A stretch of DNA of 64,000 nt from NCBI RefSeq assembly GCF_002105535.1, contig NZ_CP015848.1, forward strand, positions 1,054,907-1,118,906, read 5' to 3'. How positions within the stretch are numbered: the first letter of the stretch is position 1; each line of letters starts with the position of its first letter. A program made the translations under genes and the position numbers. Shown piece after piece: positions 53,346-62,265 of this stretch. The stretch comes from Magnetospirillum sp. ME-1. GTDB lineage: Bacteria; Pseudomonadota; Alphaproteobacteria; Rhodospirillales; Magnetospirillaceae. A model generated the notes under the pieces. That model saw only the letters and a program-made list of their open reading frames with translations. It searched no databases and had not been told where the DNA came from.

Positions 53346-55770
53346 GGCCGCGATGTTCGAAGAACTGTCGCCCGAGGAACTGGCCTCCACCGGATCGGCT
53401 GGGGCCAAGCCCAAAGAGGAATGGGCGCCCATTCAGCCGGTGCCGGATGATGTGCCCCGCGCCTTCCCGCGCCATCGTCACGGCAAGCCCACCGCATGGT
53501 GGAAGTACCTCGATGCCGAGGGCCACTTGCTGGGGCTGGCGGTGCGTTTCGATTTGCCTGATGGCGGCAAGGATGTGCTGCCCCTGACCTACTGCGAAGG
53601 GCCGGAAGGTAAGCGCGAATGGCGCTGGAAATCCTTTCCGGCTCTCCGCCCGCTGTACGGCTTGAACAAGCTGGCGACCCGCCTGGACGCGCCCGTGCTG
53701 GTGGTCGAGGGCGAGAAAGCCGCCGACGCAGCCGGGATGCGTTTCCCCGACTATGTTGTCGTCACCTCACCCGGTGGCAGCAAGGCGGCGGGCAAGGCCG
53801 ATTGGTCCCCGCTCAAGGGGCGCCGGGCGGCTATCTGGCCGGATAAGGATGAGGCGGGCGCCGACTATGCTAACGCCGTGGCAAAGGCTACCAGCGAGGC
53901 CGGGGCGGTGTTTGTGGCTATCGTTGATGTGCCGCCCGACTTCCCCGAAGCGTGGGACTTGGCGGACGATGTGCCGCCCGGCCATGACGATGCCGAGTTG
54001 CTGGCGCTGCTCAATGGAGCCCAGCCCTTCGAGCGGCAGGCCGAAACCTCGATGCCGTTCGGCTATTCCATGCGGGCCGATGGTCTTTACTGGCAAGACC
54101 CCAACGACGCGGACAAGCCCGCCCAAAAGCTGTCCGGCCCGTTCGAGGTGCTGGCCGAAACCCGCGATGTGGACGGCAACGCCTGGGGCGTGTTGCTCCG
54201 CTGGCATGACCATGACGGGCGGCCCCACGAATGGCCGATGGCTCGCGCCATGCTGGCCGGTGATGGTGCCGACGCCCGCAAGCTGCTGTTGGATGGTGGC
54301 CTGTATGTCGCCCCTGGCAAGGGTGCGCGAGACAAGCTGACGGCCTTCCTTGCATCTGTTCAGACCGAGGCCAGGGCACGGGCTGTAACGCGGATCGGCT
54401 GGCATGACCGGGCTTTCGTGCTGCCCAACGAAACCTTCGGCAAGACCGATGGCGAGCGGGTGTTGCTGCAATCGCTGGCCGGGCCGGACCATGCTTTCAA
54501 CGTCCGGGGCAGCCTGGACGATTGGAAGGAGAGCCTAGCCCGCTATGCCATCGGCAACAGCCGCTTGGCGCTGGCCCTGTCGGCGGCCTTCGCTCCGCCC
54601 CTGTTGTATCTGGCCGGGGAGGAGAGCGGCGGCATCAACTTCGTGGGACGCAGCCGAGCGGGCAAGACCACCATTCTCCGGGCCGCTGGTAGTGTCTGGG
54701 GTGGTGGTGGCGTGGGCGGCTTCATCCGCACATGGCGAGCCACCGACAATGGCCTTGAGGGCACGGCGGAAGGTCATTGCGATGCCCTGCTGTGCCTGGA
54801 TGAGATGGGCCAGATTGACCCGCGCATTGTGGGCGAAACCGCCTACATGCTCGCCAATGGTGGCGGCAAGAGCCGCGCCCGCCGTGATGGCAGCGGCAGG
54901 AAGCCCGCGCAATGGCGCCTGCTGTTTCTGTCTACGGGGGAGCTTTCCCTTGCCGAGAAGATGAACGAGGCCGGGAAGCGTCCCAAGGCCGGGCAGGAAG
55001 TCCGACTTGTTGACGTTCCCGCCGATGCTGGTGCCGGTATGGGCATTTTCGAGGAATTGCATGGGCTGCCCACCCCCGAGGCGCTGTCACGTCATATCAA
55101 GGACGCCAGCACCCGGAACTATGGTGAGCCGTGCCGTGCATTCCTTCGCAAGCTATCCAAGATTGACCCGGATGAAATCGCGGCTGCCGTGAGCCAGGGA
55201 CGGGCAGAATTTATCAAAGCCCACGTTCCCCAGGATGCGTCCGGACAGGTGCTTTCGGTGGCCGGTCGGTTCGCCCTTATCGCGGCGGCAGGAACACTTG
55301 CCACCGTATTCGGCATCCTGCCGTGGGAGGTGGGCGAGGCCGCAAGGGCTGCCGCAACTTGCTTTAATGCATGGCTTGAGCGGCGTGGCGGTGCCGGTGC
55401 TGCCGAGGTTGATACCGGCCTCGCCCAAATCCGCCGCTTCCTTGAGGCGCACGGATCGGCGCGGTTTGAGCCCATCGGCACCGATACCAGCGAGGTGCGG
55501 ATTATCAACCGTGTCGGCTTCCGCAAGCAGGACGCAGACGGGCGGTGGGAATTCTTCGTCCTGCCAGGTGCCTTCAAGTCCGAGCTTTGCGCCGGGCTGG
55601 ATAGTTCGATGATGGCAAAGGAGATGGTCGCCCGAGGCTTCATCGTGCCCGACAAGACCGGGGGCAAGACAGCCATTCGCAAGAACCTTCCCGGCATGGG
55701 GCTGGTTCGCTGCTACCACATCGCCGCCGCCTTCCTTGAAGCTGATGGGGAGGGCCCCGCCAATGTTTGA
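53338..55770 (+). CDS. TOPRIM/DUF927 helicase-like protein
   Basis: An 810-aa protein. Residues about 110-220 form a TOPRIM-like unit: VLVVEGEKAADAAG, SPGGSKAAGKADW, AAIWPDKDEAGADYANAV. The DUF927 ATPase core follows: GRSRAGKTTILRAAGSVWGG (Walker A, about 440), ALLCLDEMGQIDP (Walker B), GRKPAQWRLLFLSTGELSLA. DUF927 proteins are superfamily 3-like helicases of phages and satellites. The start MNKAAMFEELSPEEL overlaps the primase fragment. It should drive replication of the element. Confidence 0.9.
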   Translation: MNKAAMFEELSPEELASTGSAGAKPKEEWAPIQPVPDDVPRAFPRHRHGKPTAWWKYLDAEGHLLGLAVRFDLPDGGKDVLPLTYCEGPEGKREWRWKSFPALRPLYGLNKLATRLDAPVLVVEGEKAADAAGMRFPDYVVVTSPGGSKAAGKADWSPLKGRRAAIWPDKDEAGADYANAVAKATSEAGAVFVAIVDVPPDFPEAWDLADDVPPGHDDAELLALLNGAQPFERQAETSMPFGYSMRADGLYWQDPNDADKPAQKLSGPFEVLAETRDVDGNAWGVLLRWHDHDGRPHEWPMARAMLAGDGADARKLLLDGGLYVAPGKGARDKLTAFLASVQTEARARAVTRIGWHDRAFVLPNETFGKTDGERVLLQSLAGPDHAFNVRGSLDDWKESLARYAIGNSRLALALSAAFAPPLLYLAGEESGGINFVGRSRAGKTTILRAAGSVWGGGGVGGFIRTWRATDNGLEGTAEGHCDALLCLDEMGQIDPRIVGETAYMLANGGGKSRARRDGSGRKPAQWRLLFLSTGELSLAEKMNEAGKRPKAGQEVRLVDVPADAGAGMGIFEELHGLPTPEALSRHIKDASTRNYGEPCRAFLRKLSKIDPDEIAAAVSQGRAEFIKAHVPQDASGQVLSVAGRFALIAAAGTLATVFGILPWEVGEAARAAATCFNAWLERRGGAGAAEVDTGLAQIRRFLEAHGSARFEPIGTDTSEVRIINRVGFRKQDADGRWEFFVLPGAFKSELCAGLDSSMMAKEMVARGFIVPDKTGGKTAIRKNLPGMGLVRCYHIAAAFLEADGEGPANV

Positions 55771-56206
55771 GCATTTCGCTAAGTGGGGCACCCCGCATGT
55801 CATGACACCTGTGACACCGGTCAAAAATGAGGTGTCACACCCGGTGTCATGCCTGAAAGCGGCAGAAAATAAGGCTTTCACGGCTGTTGTGACACCTGTG
55901 ACACCTATGACACCGGAAAATGCAGAGGTTTGCAAACGCACCGAGGAGAAGCCGAAATCCGAAGCGCATTTTATCACCAGCTACTTGGATGCCATCCACG
56001 CGCCCACCGATCCGGGCATCTGCCGTCTATGCGGCAAGGAAGGGACGGATGGTGCTGCCATCGTGCCTTTCGGCGGGAAGTCCGCCGGTCATGTGTGGTT
56101 GCACCCCGGATGCTGGGCGGAATGGATGGAGGGGCGGCAGGCCGAAGCCCGCGCCGCCTATGCCGAGTGGTCGGTAAATGCGGAACCTGGAGAAGGCGCG
56201 CCATGA
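55763..56206 (+). CDS. hypothetical protein with zinc-binding-like C-terminus (147 aa)
   Basis: Begins MFEHFAKWGTPHVMTPVTPV; Thr-Pro-Val repeats arise where the GTGACACC DNA repeats pass through the frame. The C-terminal half has CRLCGKEGTDGAAIVPFGG ... HVWLHPGCWAEW, giving C-x2-C ... H-x3-C that could bind zinc. Its start overlaps the DUF927 stop, and its end overlaps the next gene by 4 bases. Confidence 0.7.
   Translation: MFEHFAKWGTPHVMTPVTPVKNEVSHPVSCLKAAENKAFTAVVTPVTPMTPENAEVCKRTEEKPKSEAHFITSYLDAIHAPTDPGICRLCGKEGTDGAAIVPFGGKSAGHVWLHPGCWAEWMEGRQAEARAAYAEWSVNAEPGEGAP
55801..55915 (+). repeat. GGTGTCACA repeat cluster 2 (both orientations)
   Basis: Units TGACACC/GGTGTCA occur at about 55803, 55811, 55831, 55843, 55889, 55898 and 55907, in both orientations, with units 8-9 bp apart. 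They lie inside the 147-aa gene. The shared motif with 51359-51472 suggests a DNA-level role. Confidence 0.7.
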
Positions 56207-56865
56207 CCAAGAAGAATCCGGAACCCAAGAACGATGCGGGTGTCCTTCGGGTGATGCCTGATGGGGACAAAAGCCATGAGCGGCTGTTCGCCGAAATCGG
56301 CCTGTCGCCGGTTGCCCTCAATGCCTACACATCGCAGACCTTCGGCAAGGGCTTTGCCGGGGACTTAAACATCAATGAGTGCATTGCCATTCTGGGCGAG
56401 AAGGCGGGCAAGGTCCGAGGGGGCGATACCAGCGACCTTGAGTCCATGCTGGTGGCTCAGGCCACGGCGTTGGATGCCATCTTCATGGAAATGGCACGGC
56501 GGGCGGCGCTGAATATGGGGGCTCATCTGCAAGCGACGGAAACCTATATGCGCTTGGCGCTCAAGGCTCAGAGCCAAGCCCGCTGCACCGTCGAGACAAT
56601 CTCGGAAATCAAGAACCCGCGTGCGGCTGTGGCGTTTGTGAAACAGGCCAATATCACCAGCGGGCCGCAACAGGTGAACAATGGCGTTGGTGCGCAATAC
56701 GCGCATGCGCGGGCGGGCGCGGAAAACTTGAAATCCCGTCAATCCAAACTTTTGGAGCATGAAACCGATGGCGAATGGCTGGACACCAGAACGGCGGGCA
56801 AAGCAGGCGGAAGCGATAAGGAAATGGCGCCCGTGGGAAAAGTCCACAGGCCCCAAGACCGATGA
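56203..56865 (+). CDS. phage-type hypothetical protein (220 aa)
   Basis: MTKKNPEPKNDAGVLRVMPD ... ECIAILGEKAGKVRGGDTSD, then LESMLVAQATALDAIFMEMA and MRLALKAQSQARCTVETISE, matches a family common in alphaproteobacterial prophages, annotated only as hypothetical as far as I recall. Mostly helical. It overlaps the upstream gene by 4 bases and the following small gene by 107 bases. Confidence 0.7.
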   Translation: MTKKNPEPKNDAGVLRVMPDGDKSHERLFAEIGLSPVALNAYTSQTFGKGFAGDLNINECIAILGEKAGKVRGGDTSDLESMLVAQATALDAIFMEMARRAALNMGAHLQATETYMRLALKAQSQARCTVETISEIKNPRAAVAFVKQANITSGPQQVNNGVGAQYAHARAGAENLKSRQSKLLEHETDGEWLDTRTAGKAGGSDKEMAPVGKVHRPQDR

Positions 56866-56986
56866 GGGGAAGGCCAAAGTAGCTCGCAACGGCTACAAGG
56901 GCGGTGGCTGGTTCAAGTTCCGTGAGGCTGTGAAGGAGCTAAACCGGGCGATGCGGGCGCAGCGGCAAAATCTGGAAGATATGTAG
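56759..56986 (+). CDS. small basic protein (75 aa)
   Basis: MKPMANGWTPERRAKQAEAI, then RKWRPWEKSTGPKTDEGKAK, is a basic motif often seen at the ends of prophage modules. It is read in another frame across the end of the 220-aa gene. No function is known to me. Confidence 0.65.
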   Translation: MKPMANGWTPERRAKQAEAIRKWRPWEKSTGPKTDEGKAKVARNGYKGGGWFKFREAVKELNRAMRAQRQNLEDM

Positions 56987-57012
56987 TGCTAACAAGAGTT
57001 AAATGACATGTC

Positions 57013-57330
57013 CTAGTAGCACTGGGTCATATATTGGCCATTTCCAATTGGTTTATTAATACAATATCCCTTTGGGCCAAGCTGCTGCATTTGCTGATTG
57101 CGCTGTATGTCATACTGTTGCTGTTGCTGAGTCATAGTCGATCCATACCCCATCAGCGCCCCAGCAATGGCGTTTATTCGGGCGTTTTCAGAATCAACAC
57201 AAGACATAAAAGCTGCTGTGCCCGGCGTGAAGCCGTAATTCGTGCATGTTGCCGCTATCTTCTCAGATCGGCTTGCGCACCCATTTAGCGCCAGCACAAT
57301 GCAGAAAATTGAAAGGCTTCGGAAGAGCAT
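57013..57330 (-). CDS. small lipoprotein (105 aa)
   Basis: The signal peptide MLFRSLSIFCIVLALNGCAS has a lipobox LNGC (Cys18). The mature part is Gln-rich (MTQQQQQYDIQRNQQMQQLG) with Cys pairs. It points opposite to the replication operon and may be an envelope cargo such as a surface-exclusion protein; that is a guess from location. Confidence 0.7.
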   Translation of the reverse strand: MLFRSLSIFCIVLALNGCASRSEKIAATCTNYGFTPGTAAFMSCVDSENARINAIAGALMGYGSTMTQQQQQYDIQRNQQMQQLGPKGYCINKPIGNGQYMTQCY

Positions 57331-57771
57331 CGCGCTTTCTCCTTGTCGCCATCACTGTCTCAAAAGGATGGCTGGCACGGTGGGAGGGCGCTCCTTTCCT
57401 CCATCGGTTCGATACCCCTAAGGGCATACCCGCAGAGAGCCTTTCTGCTGATTACCGTGCCGAGGGAAACGCTAATCCTGTTGGGCGGTGGAAGTCAATC
57501 AGGCCAAAAGCAAAACCCCCGGCCTTGCGGTCGGGGGCTTTTTGGTGCTGACGCGACAGCCGTATCTAACCGTGACTGCCATTGCTTGGGGGAAGGGTCT
57601 TCACCCCCAACGCCAGCGTTGCATCCTAAAGGGGTTCGCATTCCCCAACATAGCTCTCTGGCAGGCTATGAACGGCGGGACGGTCCGACAGCAAGGCCAG
57701 AGTCAGACCGAGACAGAGCGGCAAATAGAACGCAAGCACACAGTGCGCCATTCGATTGGGGGGAGTCAAGT
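57331..57771. other. intergenic region, no gene supported
   Basis: The overlapping frames here have no ribosome sites. It holds a terminator at 57513-57543. Confidence 0.4.
57513..57543 (+). terminator. Rho-independent terminator
   Basis: CCCCCGGCC-TTGC-GGTCGGGGG stem followed by CTTTTT; one T interrupts the second strand. Confidence 0.85.
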
Positions 57772-57848
57772 TGGTGCTGGCGACAGGAGTTGAACCCGCA
57801 ACCGTTCGCTTACAATGCGACTGCTCTACCAGATTGAGCTACGCCAGC
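57772..57848 (-). tRNA. tRNA-Thr (anticodon TGT) carried by the element
   Basis: 77 nt: 5' GCTGGCG, D-arm TAGCTCAATCTGGTAGAGCA, anticodon loop ATTGTAA (TGT), T-arm GCGGGTTCAACTCC, 3' CGCCAGC-ACCA. One mismatch at the base of the anticodon stem. It lies inside the tRNA-Arg element, so it is cargo. ACA is a codon used little in high-GC hosts but more in AT-rich accessory genes. Confidence 0.85.
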
Positions 57849-58064
57849 CCCGCCACTTGAGCGAGGCAATCCCGCTCAGTGTTGAACGATGGCGTAGGTT
57901 GTTCGTCCGGTAGGAATCAGCATTGCGGCTCCATGTAGCGCCCTGTCGGTGCAACATCACGCCCGACCGACATTCAGGGAGAGGGCTTATTCCCTTCGGC
58001 GCCAGCGATGACGATATCCTTCTCGACGGTTGCCCGTCAATCAGGCCATGTCTTAGCGCGGAGA

Positions 58065-58082
58065 GTAGCCCCGTTGTAGCCC
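58065..58082 (+). promoter_or_regulatory. candidate arm-type repeats, right end of the tRNA-Arg element
   Basis: GTAGCC at 58065 and GTAGCCC at 58076, matching the GTAGCC repeats at the left end. Confidence 0.4.
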
Positions 58083-58105
58083 GGAGGCTGGTAATGCGAG
58101 GAAAT

Positions 58106-58182
<77 letters not shown>

Positions 58183-58278
58183 GCGGGTCTCGGGTGATCG
58201 AGAGGCGAGGGTTATAGCGCAAGGGCGCTTGGCTGGGAAGGGGGGAAACGCTGAAGCGAGCAAGCCTCCTGCGGCCTC

Positions 58279-58309
58279 GGTCGTAGTTTCGAATCCTACC
58301 GGCTGCGCC
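58279..58309 (+). repeat. inverted tRNA-Arg 3' fragment
   Basis: GGTCGTAG-TTTCGAAT-CCTAC then CGGCTGC-GCC matches the left fragment's T-arm (not that of the intact tRNA), on the opposite strand, about 100 bases beyond the tRNA. Its acceptor strand pairs exactly with the GCAGCCG 5' end. 58310-58736 has no supported gene and should hold the autotransporter promoter. Confidence 0.6.
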
Positions 58310-58736
58310 GTGTGCCGGAGGTGTGGCGGGGAAGTTGAAGGCGTCTGGATAGCGGCTCCGGCGCCCAGAGCCAGCACTCTACTTGCGAGGGCTTGGCCGC
58401 CTACCCGATTTGATTGTGCCTGTCGGAGAATGCCCTGCACGGTTGATTTTGCGTCGCAAACCGTTACTTGAGACGCCTGCCTAGGTTGTGTTACCTAAAT
58501 TATGGTTCTGGAATACTGAATTCCAGGCACGTCTCCATCTGTCTGGCCTCGCCGATGGAACTGAGTTGGGGGTGGCCCGCGTCGCCAGAAGGGTGATGTG
58601 TCTTGGTCCGGAAGCTGGACCTCATAGGGCGGATTATATCGATCAGGCGAATATTGGCATGGCGATCACCCATCTGGGTGACGACAGAGAGGATGGAAGC
58701 CTCTTATAGCTGCGCCTGAGCTAAGGAGGGGGCAGC

Positions 58737-61448
58737 ATGTCTGTATCGAAGCGTTTTGCACTGGCGGGTTCGGTCTCGGCCTTGGCGCTGCTCTCCGCCG
58801 TGGCGAGTGCCGAGGCGGGGACGGTCACGATCAATTCATCAGGAACGACAACGGTATCGTCCGCGAACTCGGGCAGTCCAGCATATACGATTACAGGCAA
58901 CATCAATGCCGTAATCGACAATCAAAGCACCATAACCGGCACTGGCGATGCCGCAATTAGCGGTAAAGTCAGTGGTGGCACAATGTCGATCAACAATTCC
59001 GGGGTTATCACCACAACGGCCAGCACTGGTATATTGTTCCAATCCCAAGGGAGTTCCGTTGGTGGTACTATTACTAATTCCGGCAGCATTGCGGCGGGAG
59101 GCTATGGGTATGGTATCTATCTGCAGTCCGCAGGAACAGCGAATACATGGTTGGTAACAAATAACTCTGGTGGCATTATTAGAGGTGGTAATGGTGGTGA
59201 CGCAACGGACAGATCATACCAAAGCGCAATTCTACTTGCGCAGGGCGCAACATCAGAGACATTCGTAGTAAGAAATAATGGCGGAACAATTGTTGGCGGA
59301 TCTGTGTATGGTCCCGGCATAAATATCAATGATGGGGGCGTGACAAACTCACCAACAACAATTTCGAACCAATCCGGAACCATTACCGGTGGTGGCGGAA
59401 ATTCATCTGGCATAATCCTCAGTGGATCTGGTGGAGGGCCAAAAAACATAACAGTTACAATAGCTGGTGGTGTTATTAGCCAGTCTGGAACCGCAACAGC
59501 AATCGATTTCTCGACGTCCAGCTCCGCCTCTCAAACGGAAGCAATTAGCATCTCCGGGGGCACTATTACCGGGGGCTCTTCATCCGGTACTGCAATCGCC
59601 ATGAAGGGCGGAACGGGGGGGAGCACCATCAACGTCACCGGAGGCTCCATCACCGGCAAGATCACTACTGCGACTGCCAACAAGACCAACCTTTCCTTTG
59701 ACCCCGGTTCGGGTAGCAGCTTTACCACGGGTGGCCAGATTGGCGCCGATAGCGCTTCGGGCTATCTGGCGACGACGACCATCAGCTCTGGCACTGTCAA
59801 CGTGGGGCACAGCCTCTACACCAACCAGATTCGCCTCAACGGTGGCACCACCGCTTTGTCCACCAATGTCACCATGGCCTCCAACACCGCCCAGGGCCTG
59901 TACCTCAACGGCGGTACCCTGGATGTCGGGGCCTATACCCTGACCGGACAGGGCACCACCGTGAACGGCGGCGGCTTCTATCAGGCGGCCAGTTCGACGG
60001 TGAAGTTCACCATCGGCGCCAGTTCCAACGGCAAGATCGATTTCAGCTCCGCCAACGTCAACAACACCATCAACACCGGCACGCTGACAATCACGCCGAC
60101 GGTGTCGGGCTATACTGTTCAGAACGGTGATAAGTTTCTGGTTCTGAATGCCCATGGATCTAGCACGACGACGAATAGTGGCACCATCAGCGTCACCAAC
60201 ACTTCAGCCCGCATTACCTGGACAGCCACTGTCGCCAGCGGAGCAGTGACAGACGCCTATAATGTTTCCAGTATCGGGGCGGGCGACATTTATGTCACCG
60301 CGAGCGTCACAAGTCTTGGTTCCGTCTCCGGCGTCTCCAGTTCGGCCTCCACCGTGGTCTCGGGTCCCAGCAACTACTCTGGCTCGGACGCAGGCATGCT
60401 GTCCCTCCAGACCGCACTCAATAACCTTGGTTCGGCTGATGCCATTAACGCGGCGGCGAAGAAGCTGGCGCCCAGCGTCACGGGCGCCAACACCAAGGCG
60501 GCCATGGGGGCGCTTAACCGTGTTTTGGGGGCTGTCGGAGGGCGCGTGGACTCAGTTCGTCTGGCGCAAAGCGGCGGCACCGGCGTGGCCACCGGCGAGG
60601 CGATGAAGGGTCTGGATGTCTGGGTCCAGGGCTTTGCGGGTACCGCCATGCAGGGACGGCGCAAGGAGACCGACGGTTATCGCTCGGACAGCTCGGGTGC
60701 GGCCTTCGGCGCTGATGTCCAGGTCCTGGATGCCGCCCGCGTCGGTCTGGCGCTGTCCTACGCCAATACGCGGGTAGATGAAACCGGGGGCAGCACGGGG
60801 AGCGGTACCCGCGTCAATTCCTATGGCGGGACGCTGTACGGCAGTTACGAGGGCTCGCCCTGGTACGTGGGGGCGGCGCTGGGCTACACCCGCCACCTCT
60901 ACAAAGCCAGCCGCATCGTCCAGTTCACGGGTTATTCCGCCGTTGCCAATGGCGACTGGGCGGCCAACCAGTATGTGGCCAAGATCGACGGTGGTTACCC
61001 CTTCGTCCTGCCCACCAACACGGTCCTGACCCCCATCGCCTCGCTGACCTACAGCCGTCTCAATCAGAATGGCTATACCGAGACCGGGGGCGGCGGCTCC
61101 AACCTGACCAACCCCGACAGCCATACCAATTCGCTGCGGAGCGGGTTGGGAGCCAAGGTGGCCCAGCCCATCACTCTGGATGAGGGCAAGCTGACCCCGG
61201 AATTCCGTCTCCAGTGGATGCGCGAATTCATGGACACCAAGGCGGCCAGCACCACCTCGTCCTACGCGGCAGGCGGCTCCAGCTTCACCAGCACCGGAGC
61301 CAAGCCGATCCGGGATGCCGCCAATATCGGGATGGGGCTCACCTTCCTGACCAAGGGCGATGTCTCGGTGGCGGGCAATTACGATGCCGAGATCAGGCCC
61401 GACTATGTGGGGCATACCGGAAAGCTGGAAGTGCGGTTAAGCTACTGA
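58737..61448 (+). CDS. autotransporter outer-membrane beta-barrel protein
   Basis: A 903-aa protein with signal peptide MSVSKRFALAGSVSALALLS ending near AEA-G (about 27). The passenger (about 28-600) is a Gly/Ser/Thr/Asn-rich beta-helix with repeated TITGG, SGGTI and SGTI units. The C-terminal translocator (about 626-903) begins VWVQGFAGTAMQGRRKE and ends LEVRLSY with a terminal aromatic. Passengers of this kind act in adhesion or aggregation. GGAGG lies 7 bases before the ATG. Passenger base composition before about 59600 is clearly more AT-rich than the barrel, suggesting recombination of the passenger. Confidence 0.92.
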   Translation: MSVSKRFALAGSVSALALLSAVASAEAGTVTINSSGTTTVSSANSGSPAYTITGNINAVIDNQSTITGTGDAAISGKVSGGTMSINNSGVITTTASTGILFQSQGSSVGGTITNSGSIAAGGYGYGIYLQSAGTANTWLVTNNSGGIIRGGNGGDATDRSYQSAILLAQGATSETFVVRNNGGTIVGGSVYGPGININDGGVTNSPTTISNQSGTITGGGGNSSGIILSGSGGGPKNITVTIAGGVISQSGTATAIDFSTSSSASQTEAISISGGTITGGSSSGTAIAMKGGTGGSTINVTGGSITGKITTATANKTNLSFDPGSGSSFTTGGQIGADSASGYLATTTISSGTVNVGHSLYTNQIRLNGGTTALSTNVTMASNTAQGLYLNGGTLDVGAYTLTGQGTTVNGGGFYQAASSTVKFTIGASSNGKIDFSSANVNNTINTGTLTITPTVSGYTVQNGDKFLVLNAHGSSTTTNSGTISVTNTSARITWTATVASGAVTDAYNVSSIGAGDIYVTASVTSLGSVSGVSSSASTVVSGPSNYSGSDAGMLSLQTALNNLGSADAINAAAKKLAPSVTGANTKAAMGALNRVLGAVGGRVDSVRLAQSGGTGVATGEAMKGLDVWVQGFAGTAMQGRRKETDGYRSDSSGAAFGADVQVLDAARVGLALSYANTRVDETGGSTGSGTRVNSYGGTLYGSYEGSPWYVGAALGYTRHLYKASRIVQFTGYSAVANGDWAANQYVAKIDGGYPFVLPTNTVLTPIASLTYSRLNQNGYTETGGGGSNLTNPDSHTNSLRSGLGAKVAQPITLDEGKLTPEFRLQWMREFMDTKAASTTSSYAAGGSSFTSTGAKPIRDAANIGMGLTFLTKGDVSVAGNYDAEIRPDYVGHTGKLEVRLSY

Positions 61449-61450
61449 GC

Positions 61451-62263
61451 GTGATCGCTCGCCTGCATATCCTCGTCCTCGCCGCCCTGGCGACATCGCT
61501 GACGGCCTGCGCCACGCAGGACCGCACCGCCACGGCCGAGGCCATCGCGGCCACGGCGGGGTTGCGCCGCATGGTGATCGCGACCGGGCCGTTCGATCTC
61601 ACCGCCTATGTCCGGGTCCGTGATCCGGCCCAGCCGATGGTGGTCTATGTGGAGGGCGACGGGGCGGCGTGGCGGTCGCGCTCGGAGCCATCGTTGGACC
61701 CGACACCGCGCTACCCCATGGGCCTCAGGCTGGCCGTCCTCGACCGATCGCCCAACGTCGCCTATCTGGCGCGGCCCTGTCAGTACAGTTGGGGCTCGGC
61801 TTGCAAGATGGCCTATTGGACCGACCGCCGCTTTGCTGAGGAGGTCATCACAGCCACCAGCACGGGGCTGGACCGCATCAAGACCACGGGCCGCCTTCAT
61901 CTGGTGGGGTACTCCGGTGGGGCGGCGGTGGCACTCCTGATGGCAACGCGGCGCTCCGACATCCTCAGCCTGCGCAGTGTGGCGGGCAATCTGGACAGCG
62001 AGGGTATCAACCGTCATCACGGGGTCTCGGCCATGCCCGGTTCGCTCAACCCCATCGATGTGGCACCACGCCTTGCCCATCTGCCCCAGACCCATCTGGT
62101 GGGAGGCGATGACAAAGTGGTGCCGCCCCTCATCGCCGAGGGCTTCATTGCCCGTCTGGGGGAGGCGCGATGCGCCTCCATCATCCGAATTCCCAAGGCC
62201 AGCCACGATGACGGCTGGGAAAGCGTTTGGCCTGTCCCCATTCCCTCCTGTCGGAACCCGTGA
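61451..62263 (+). CDS. alpha/beta-hydrolase-like lipoprotein
   Basis: About 270 aa from the GTG at 61451. The signal ends in a lipobox LTAC (LVLAALATSLTACATQ). VVYVEGDGAAW, the nucleophile elbow LVGYSGGAAVALLM (G-x-S-x-G), VGGDDKVVPP (Asp) and KASHDDGW (His) give the catalytic triad. Substrate unknown; esterase-like. The start is 2 bases after the autotransporter stop, so they are probably co-transcribed. Confidence 0.85.
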   Translation: MIARLHILVLAALATSLTACATQDRTATAEAIAATAGLRRMVIATGPFDLTAYVRVRDPAQPMVVYVEGDGAAWRSRSEPSLDPTPRYPMGLRLAVLDRSPNVAYLARPCQYSWGSACKMAYWTDRRFAEEVITATSTGLDRIKTTGRLHLVGYSGGAAVALLMATRRSDILSLRSVAGNLDSEGINRHHGVSAMPGSLNPIDVAPRLAHLPQTHLVGGDDKVVPPLIAEGFIARLGEARCASIIRIPKASHDDGWESVWPVPIPSCRNP

Positions 62264-62265
62264 CC

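Noticed and set aside
58488-58709. Forward 73-codon ORF upstream of the autotransporter
   Set aside because: No credible start signal and no recognisable domain; the region is more likely promoter and remnant DNA.
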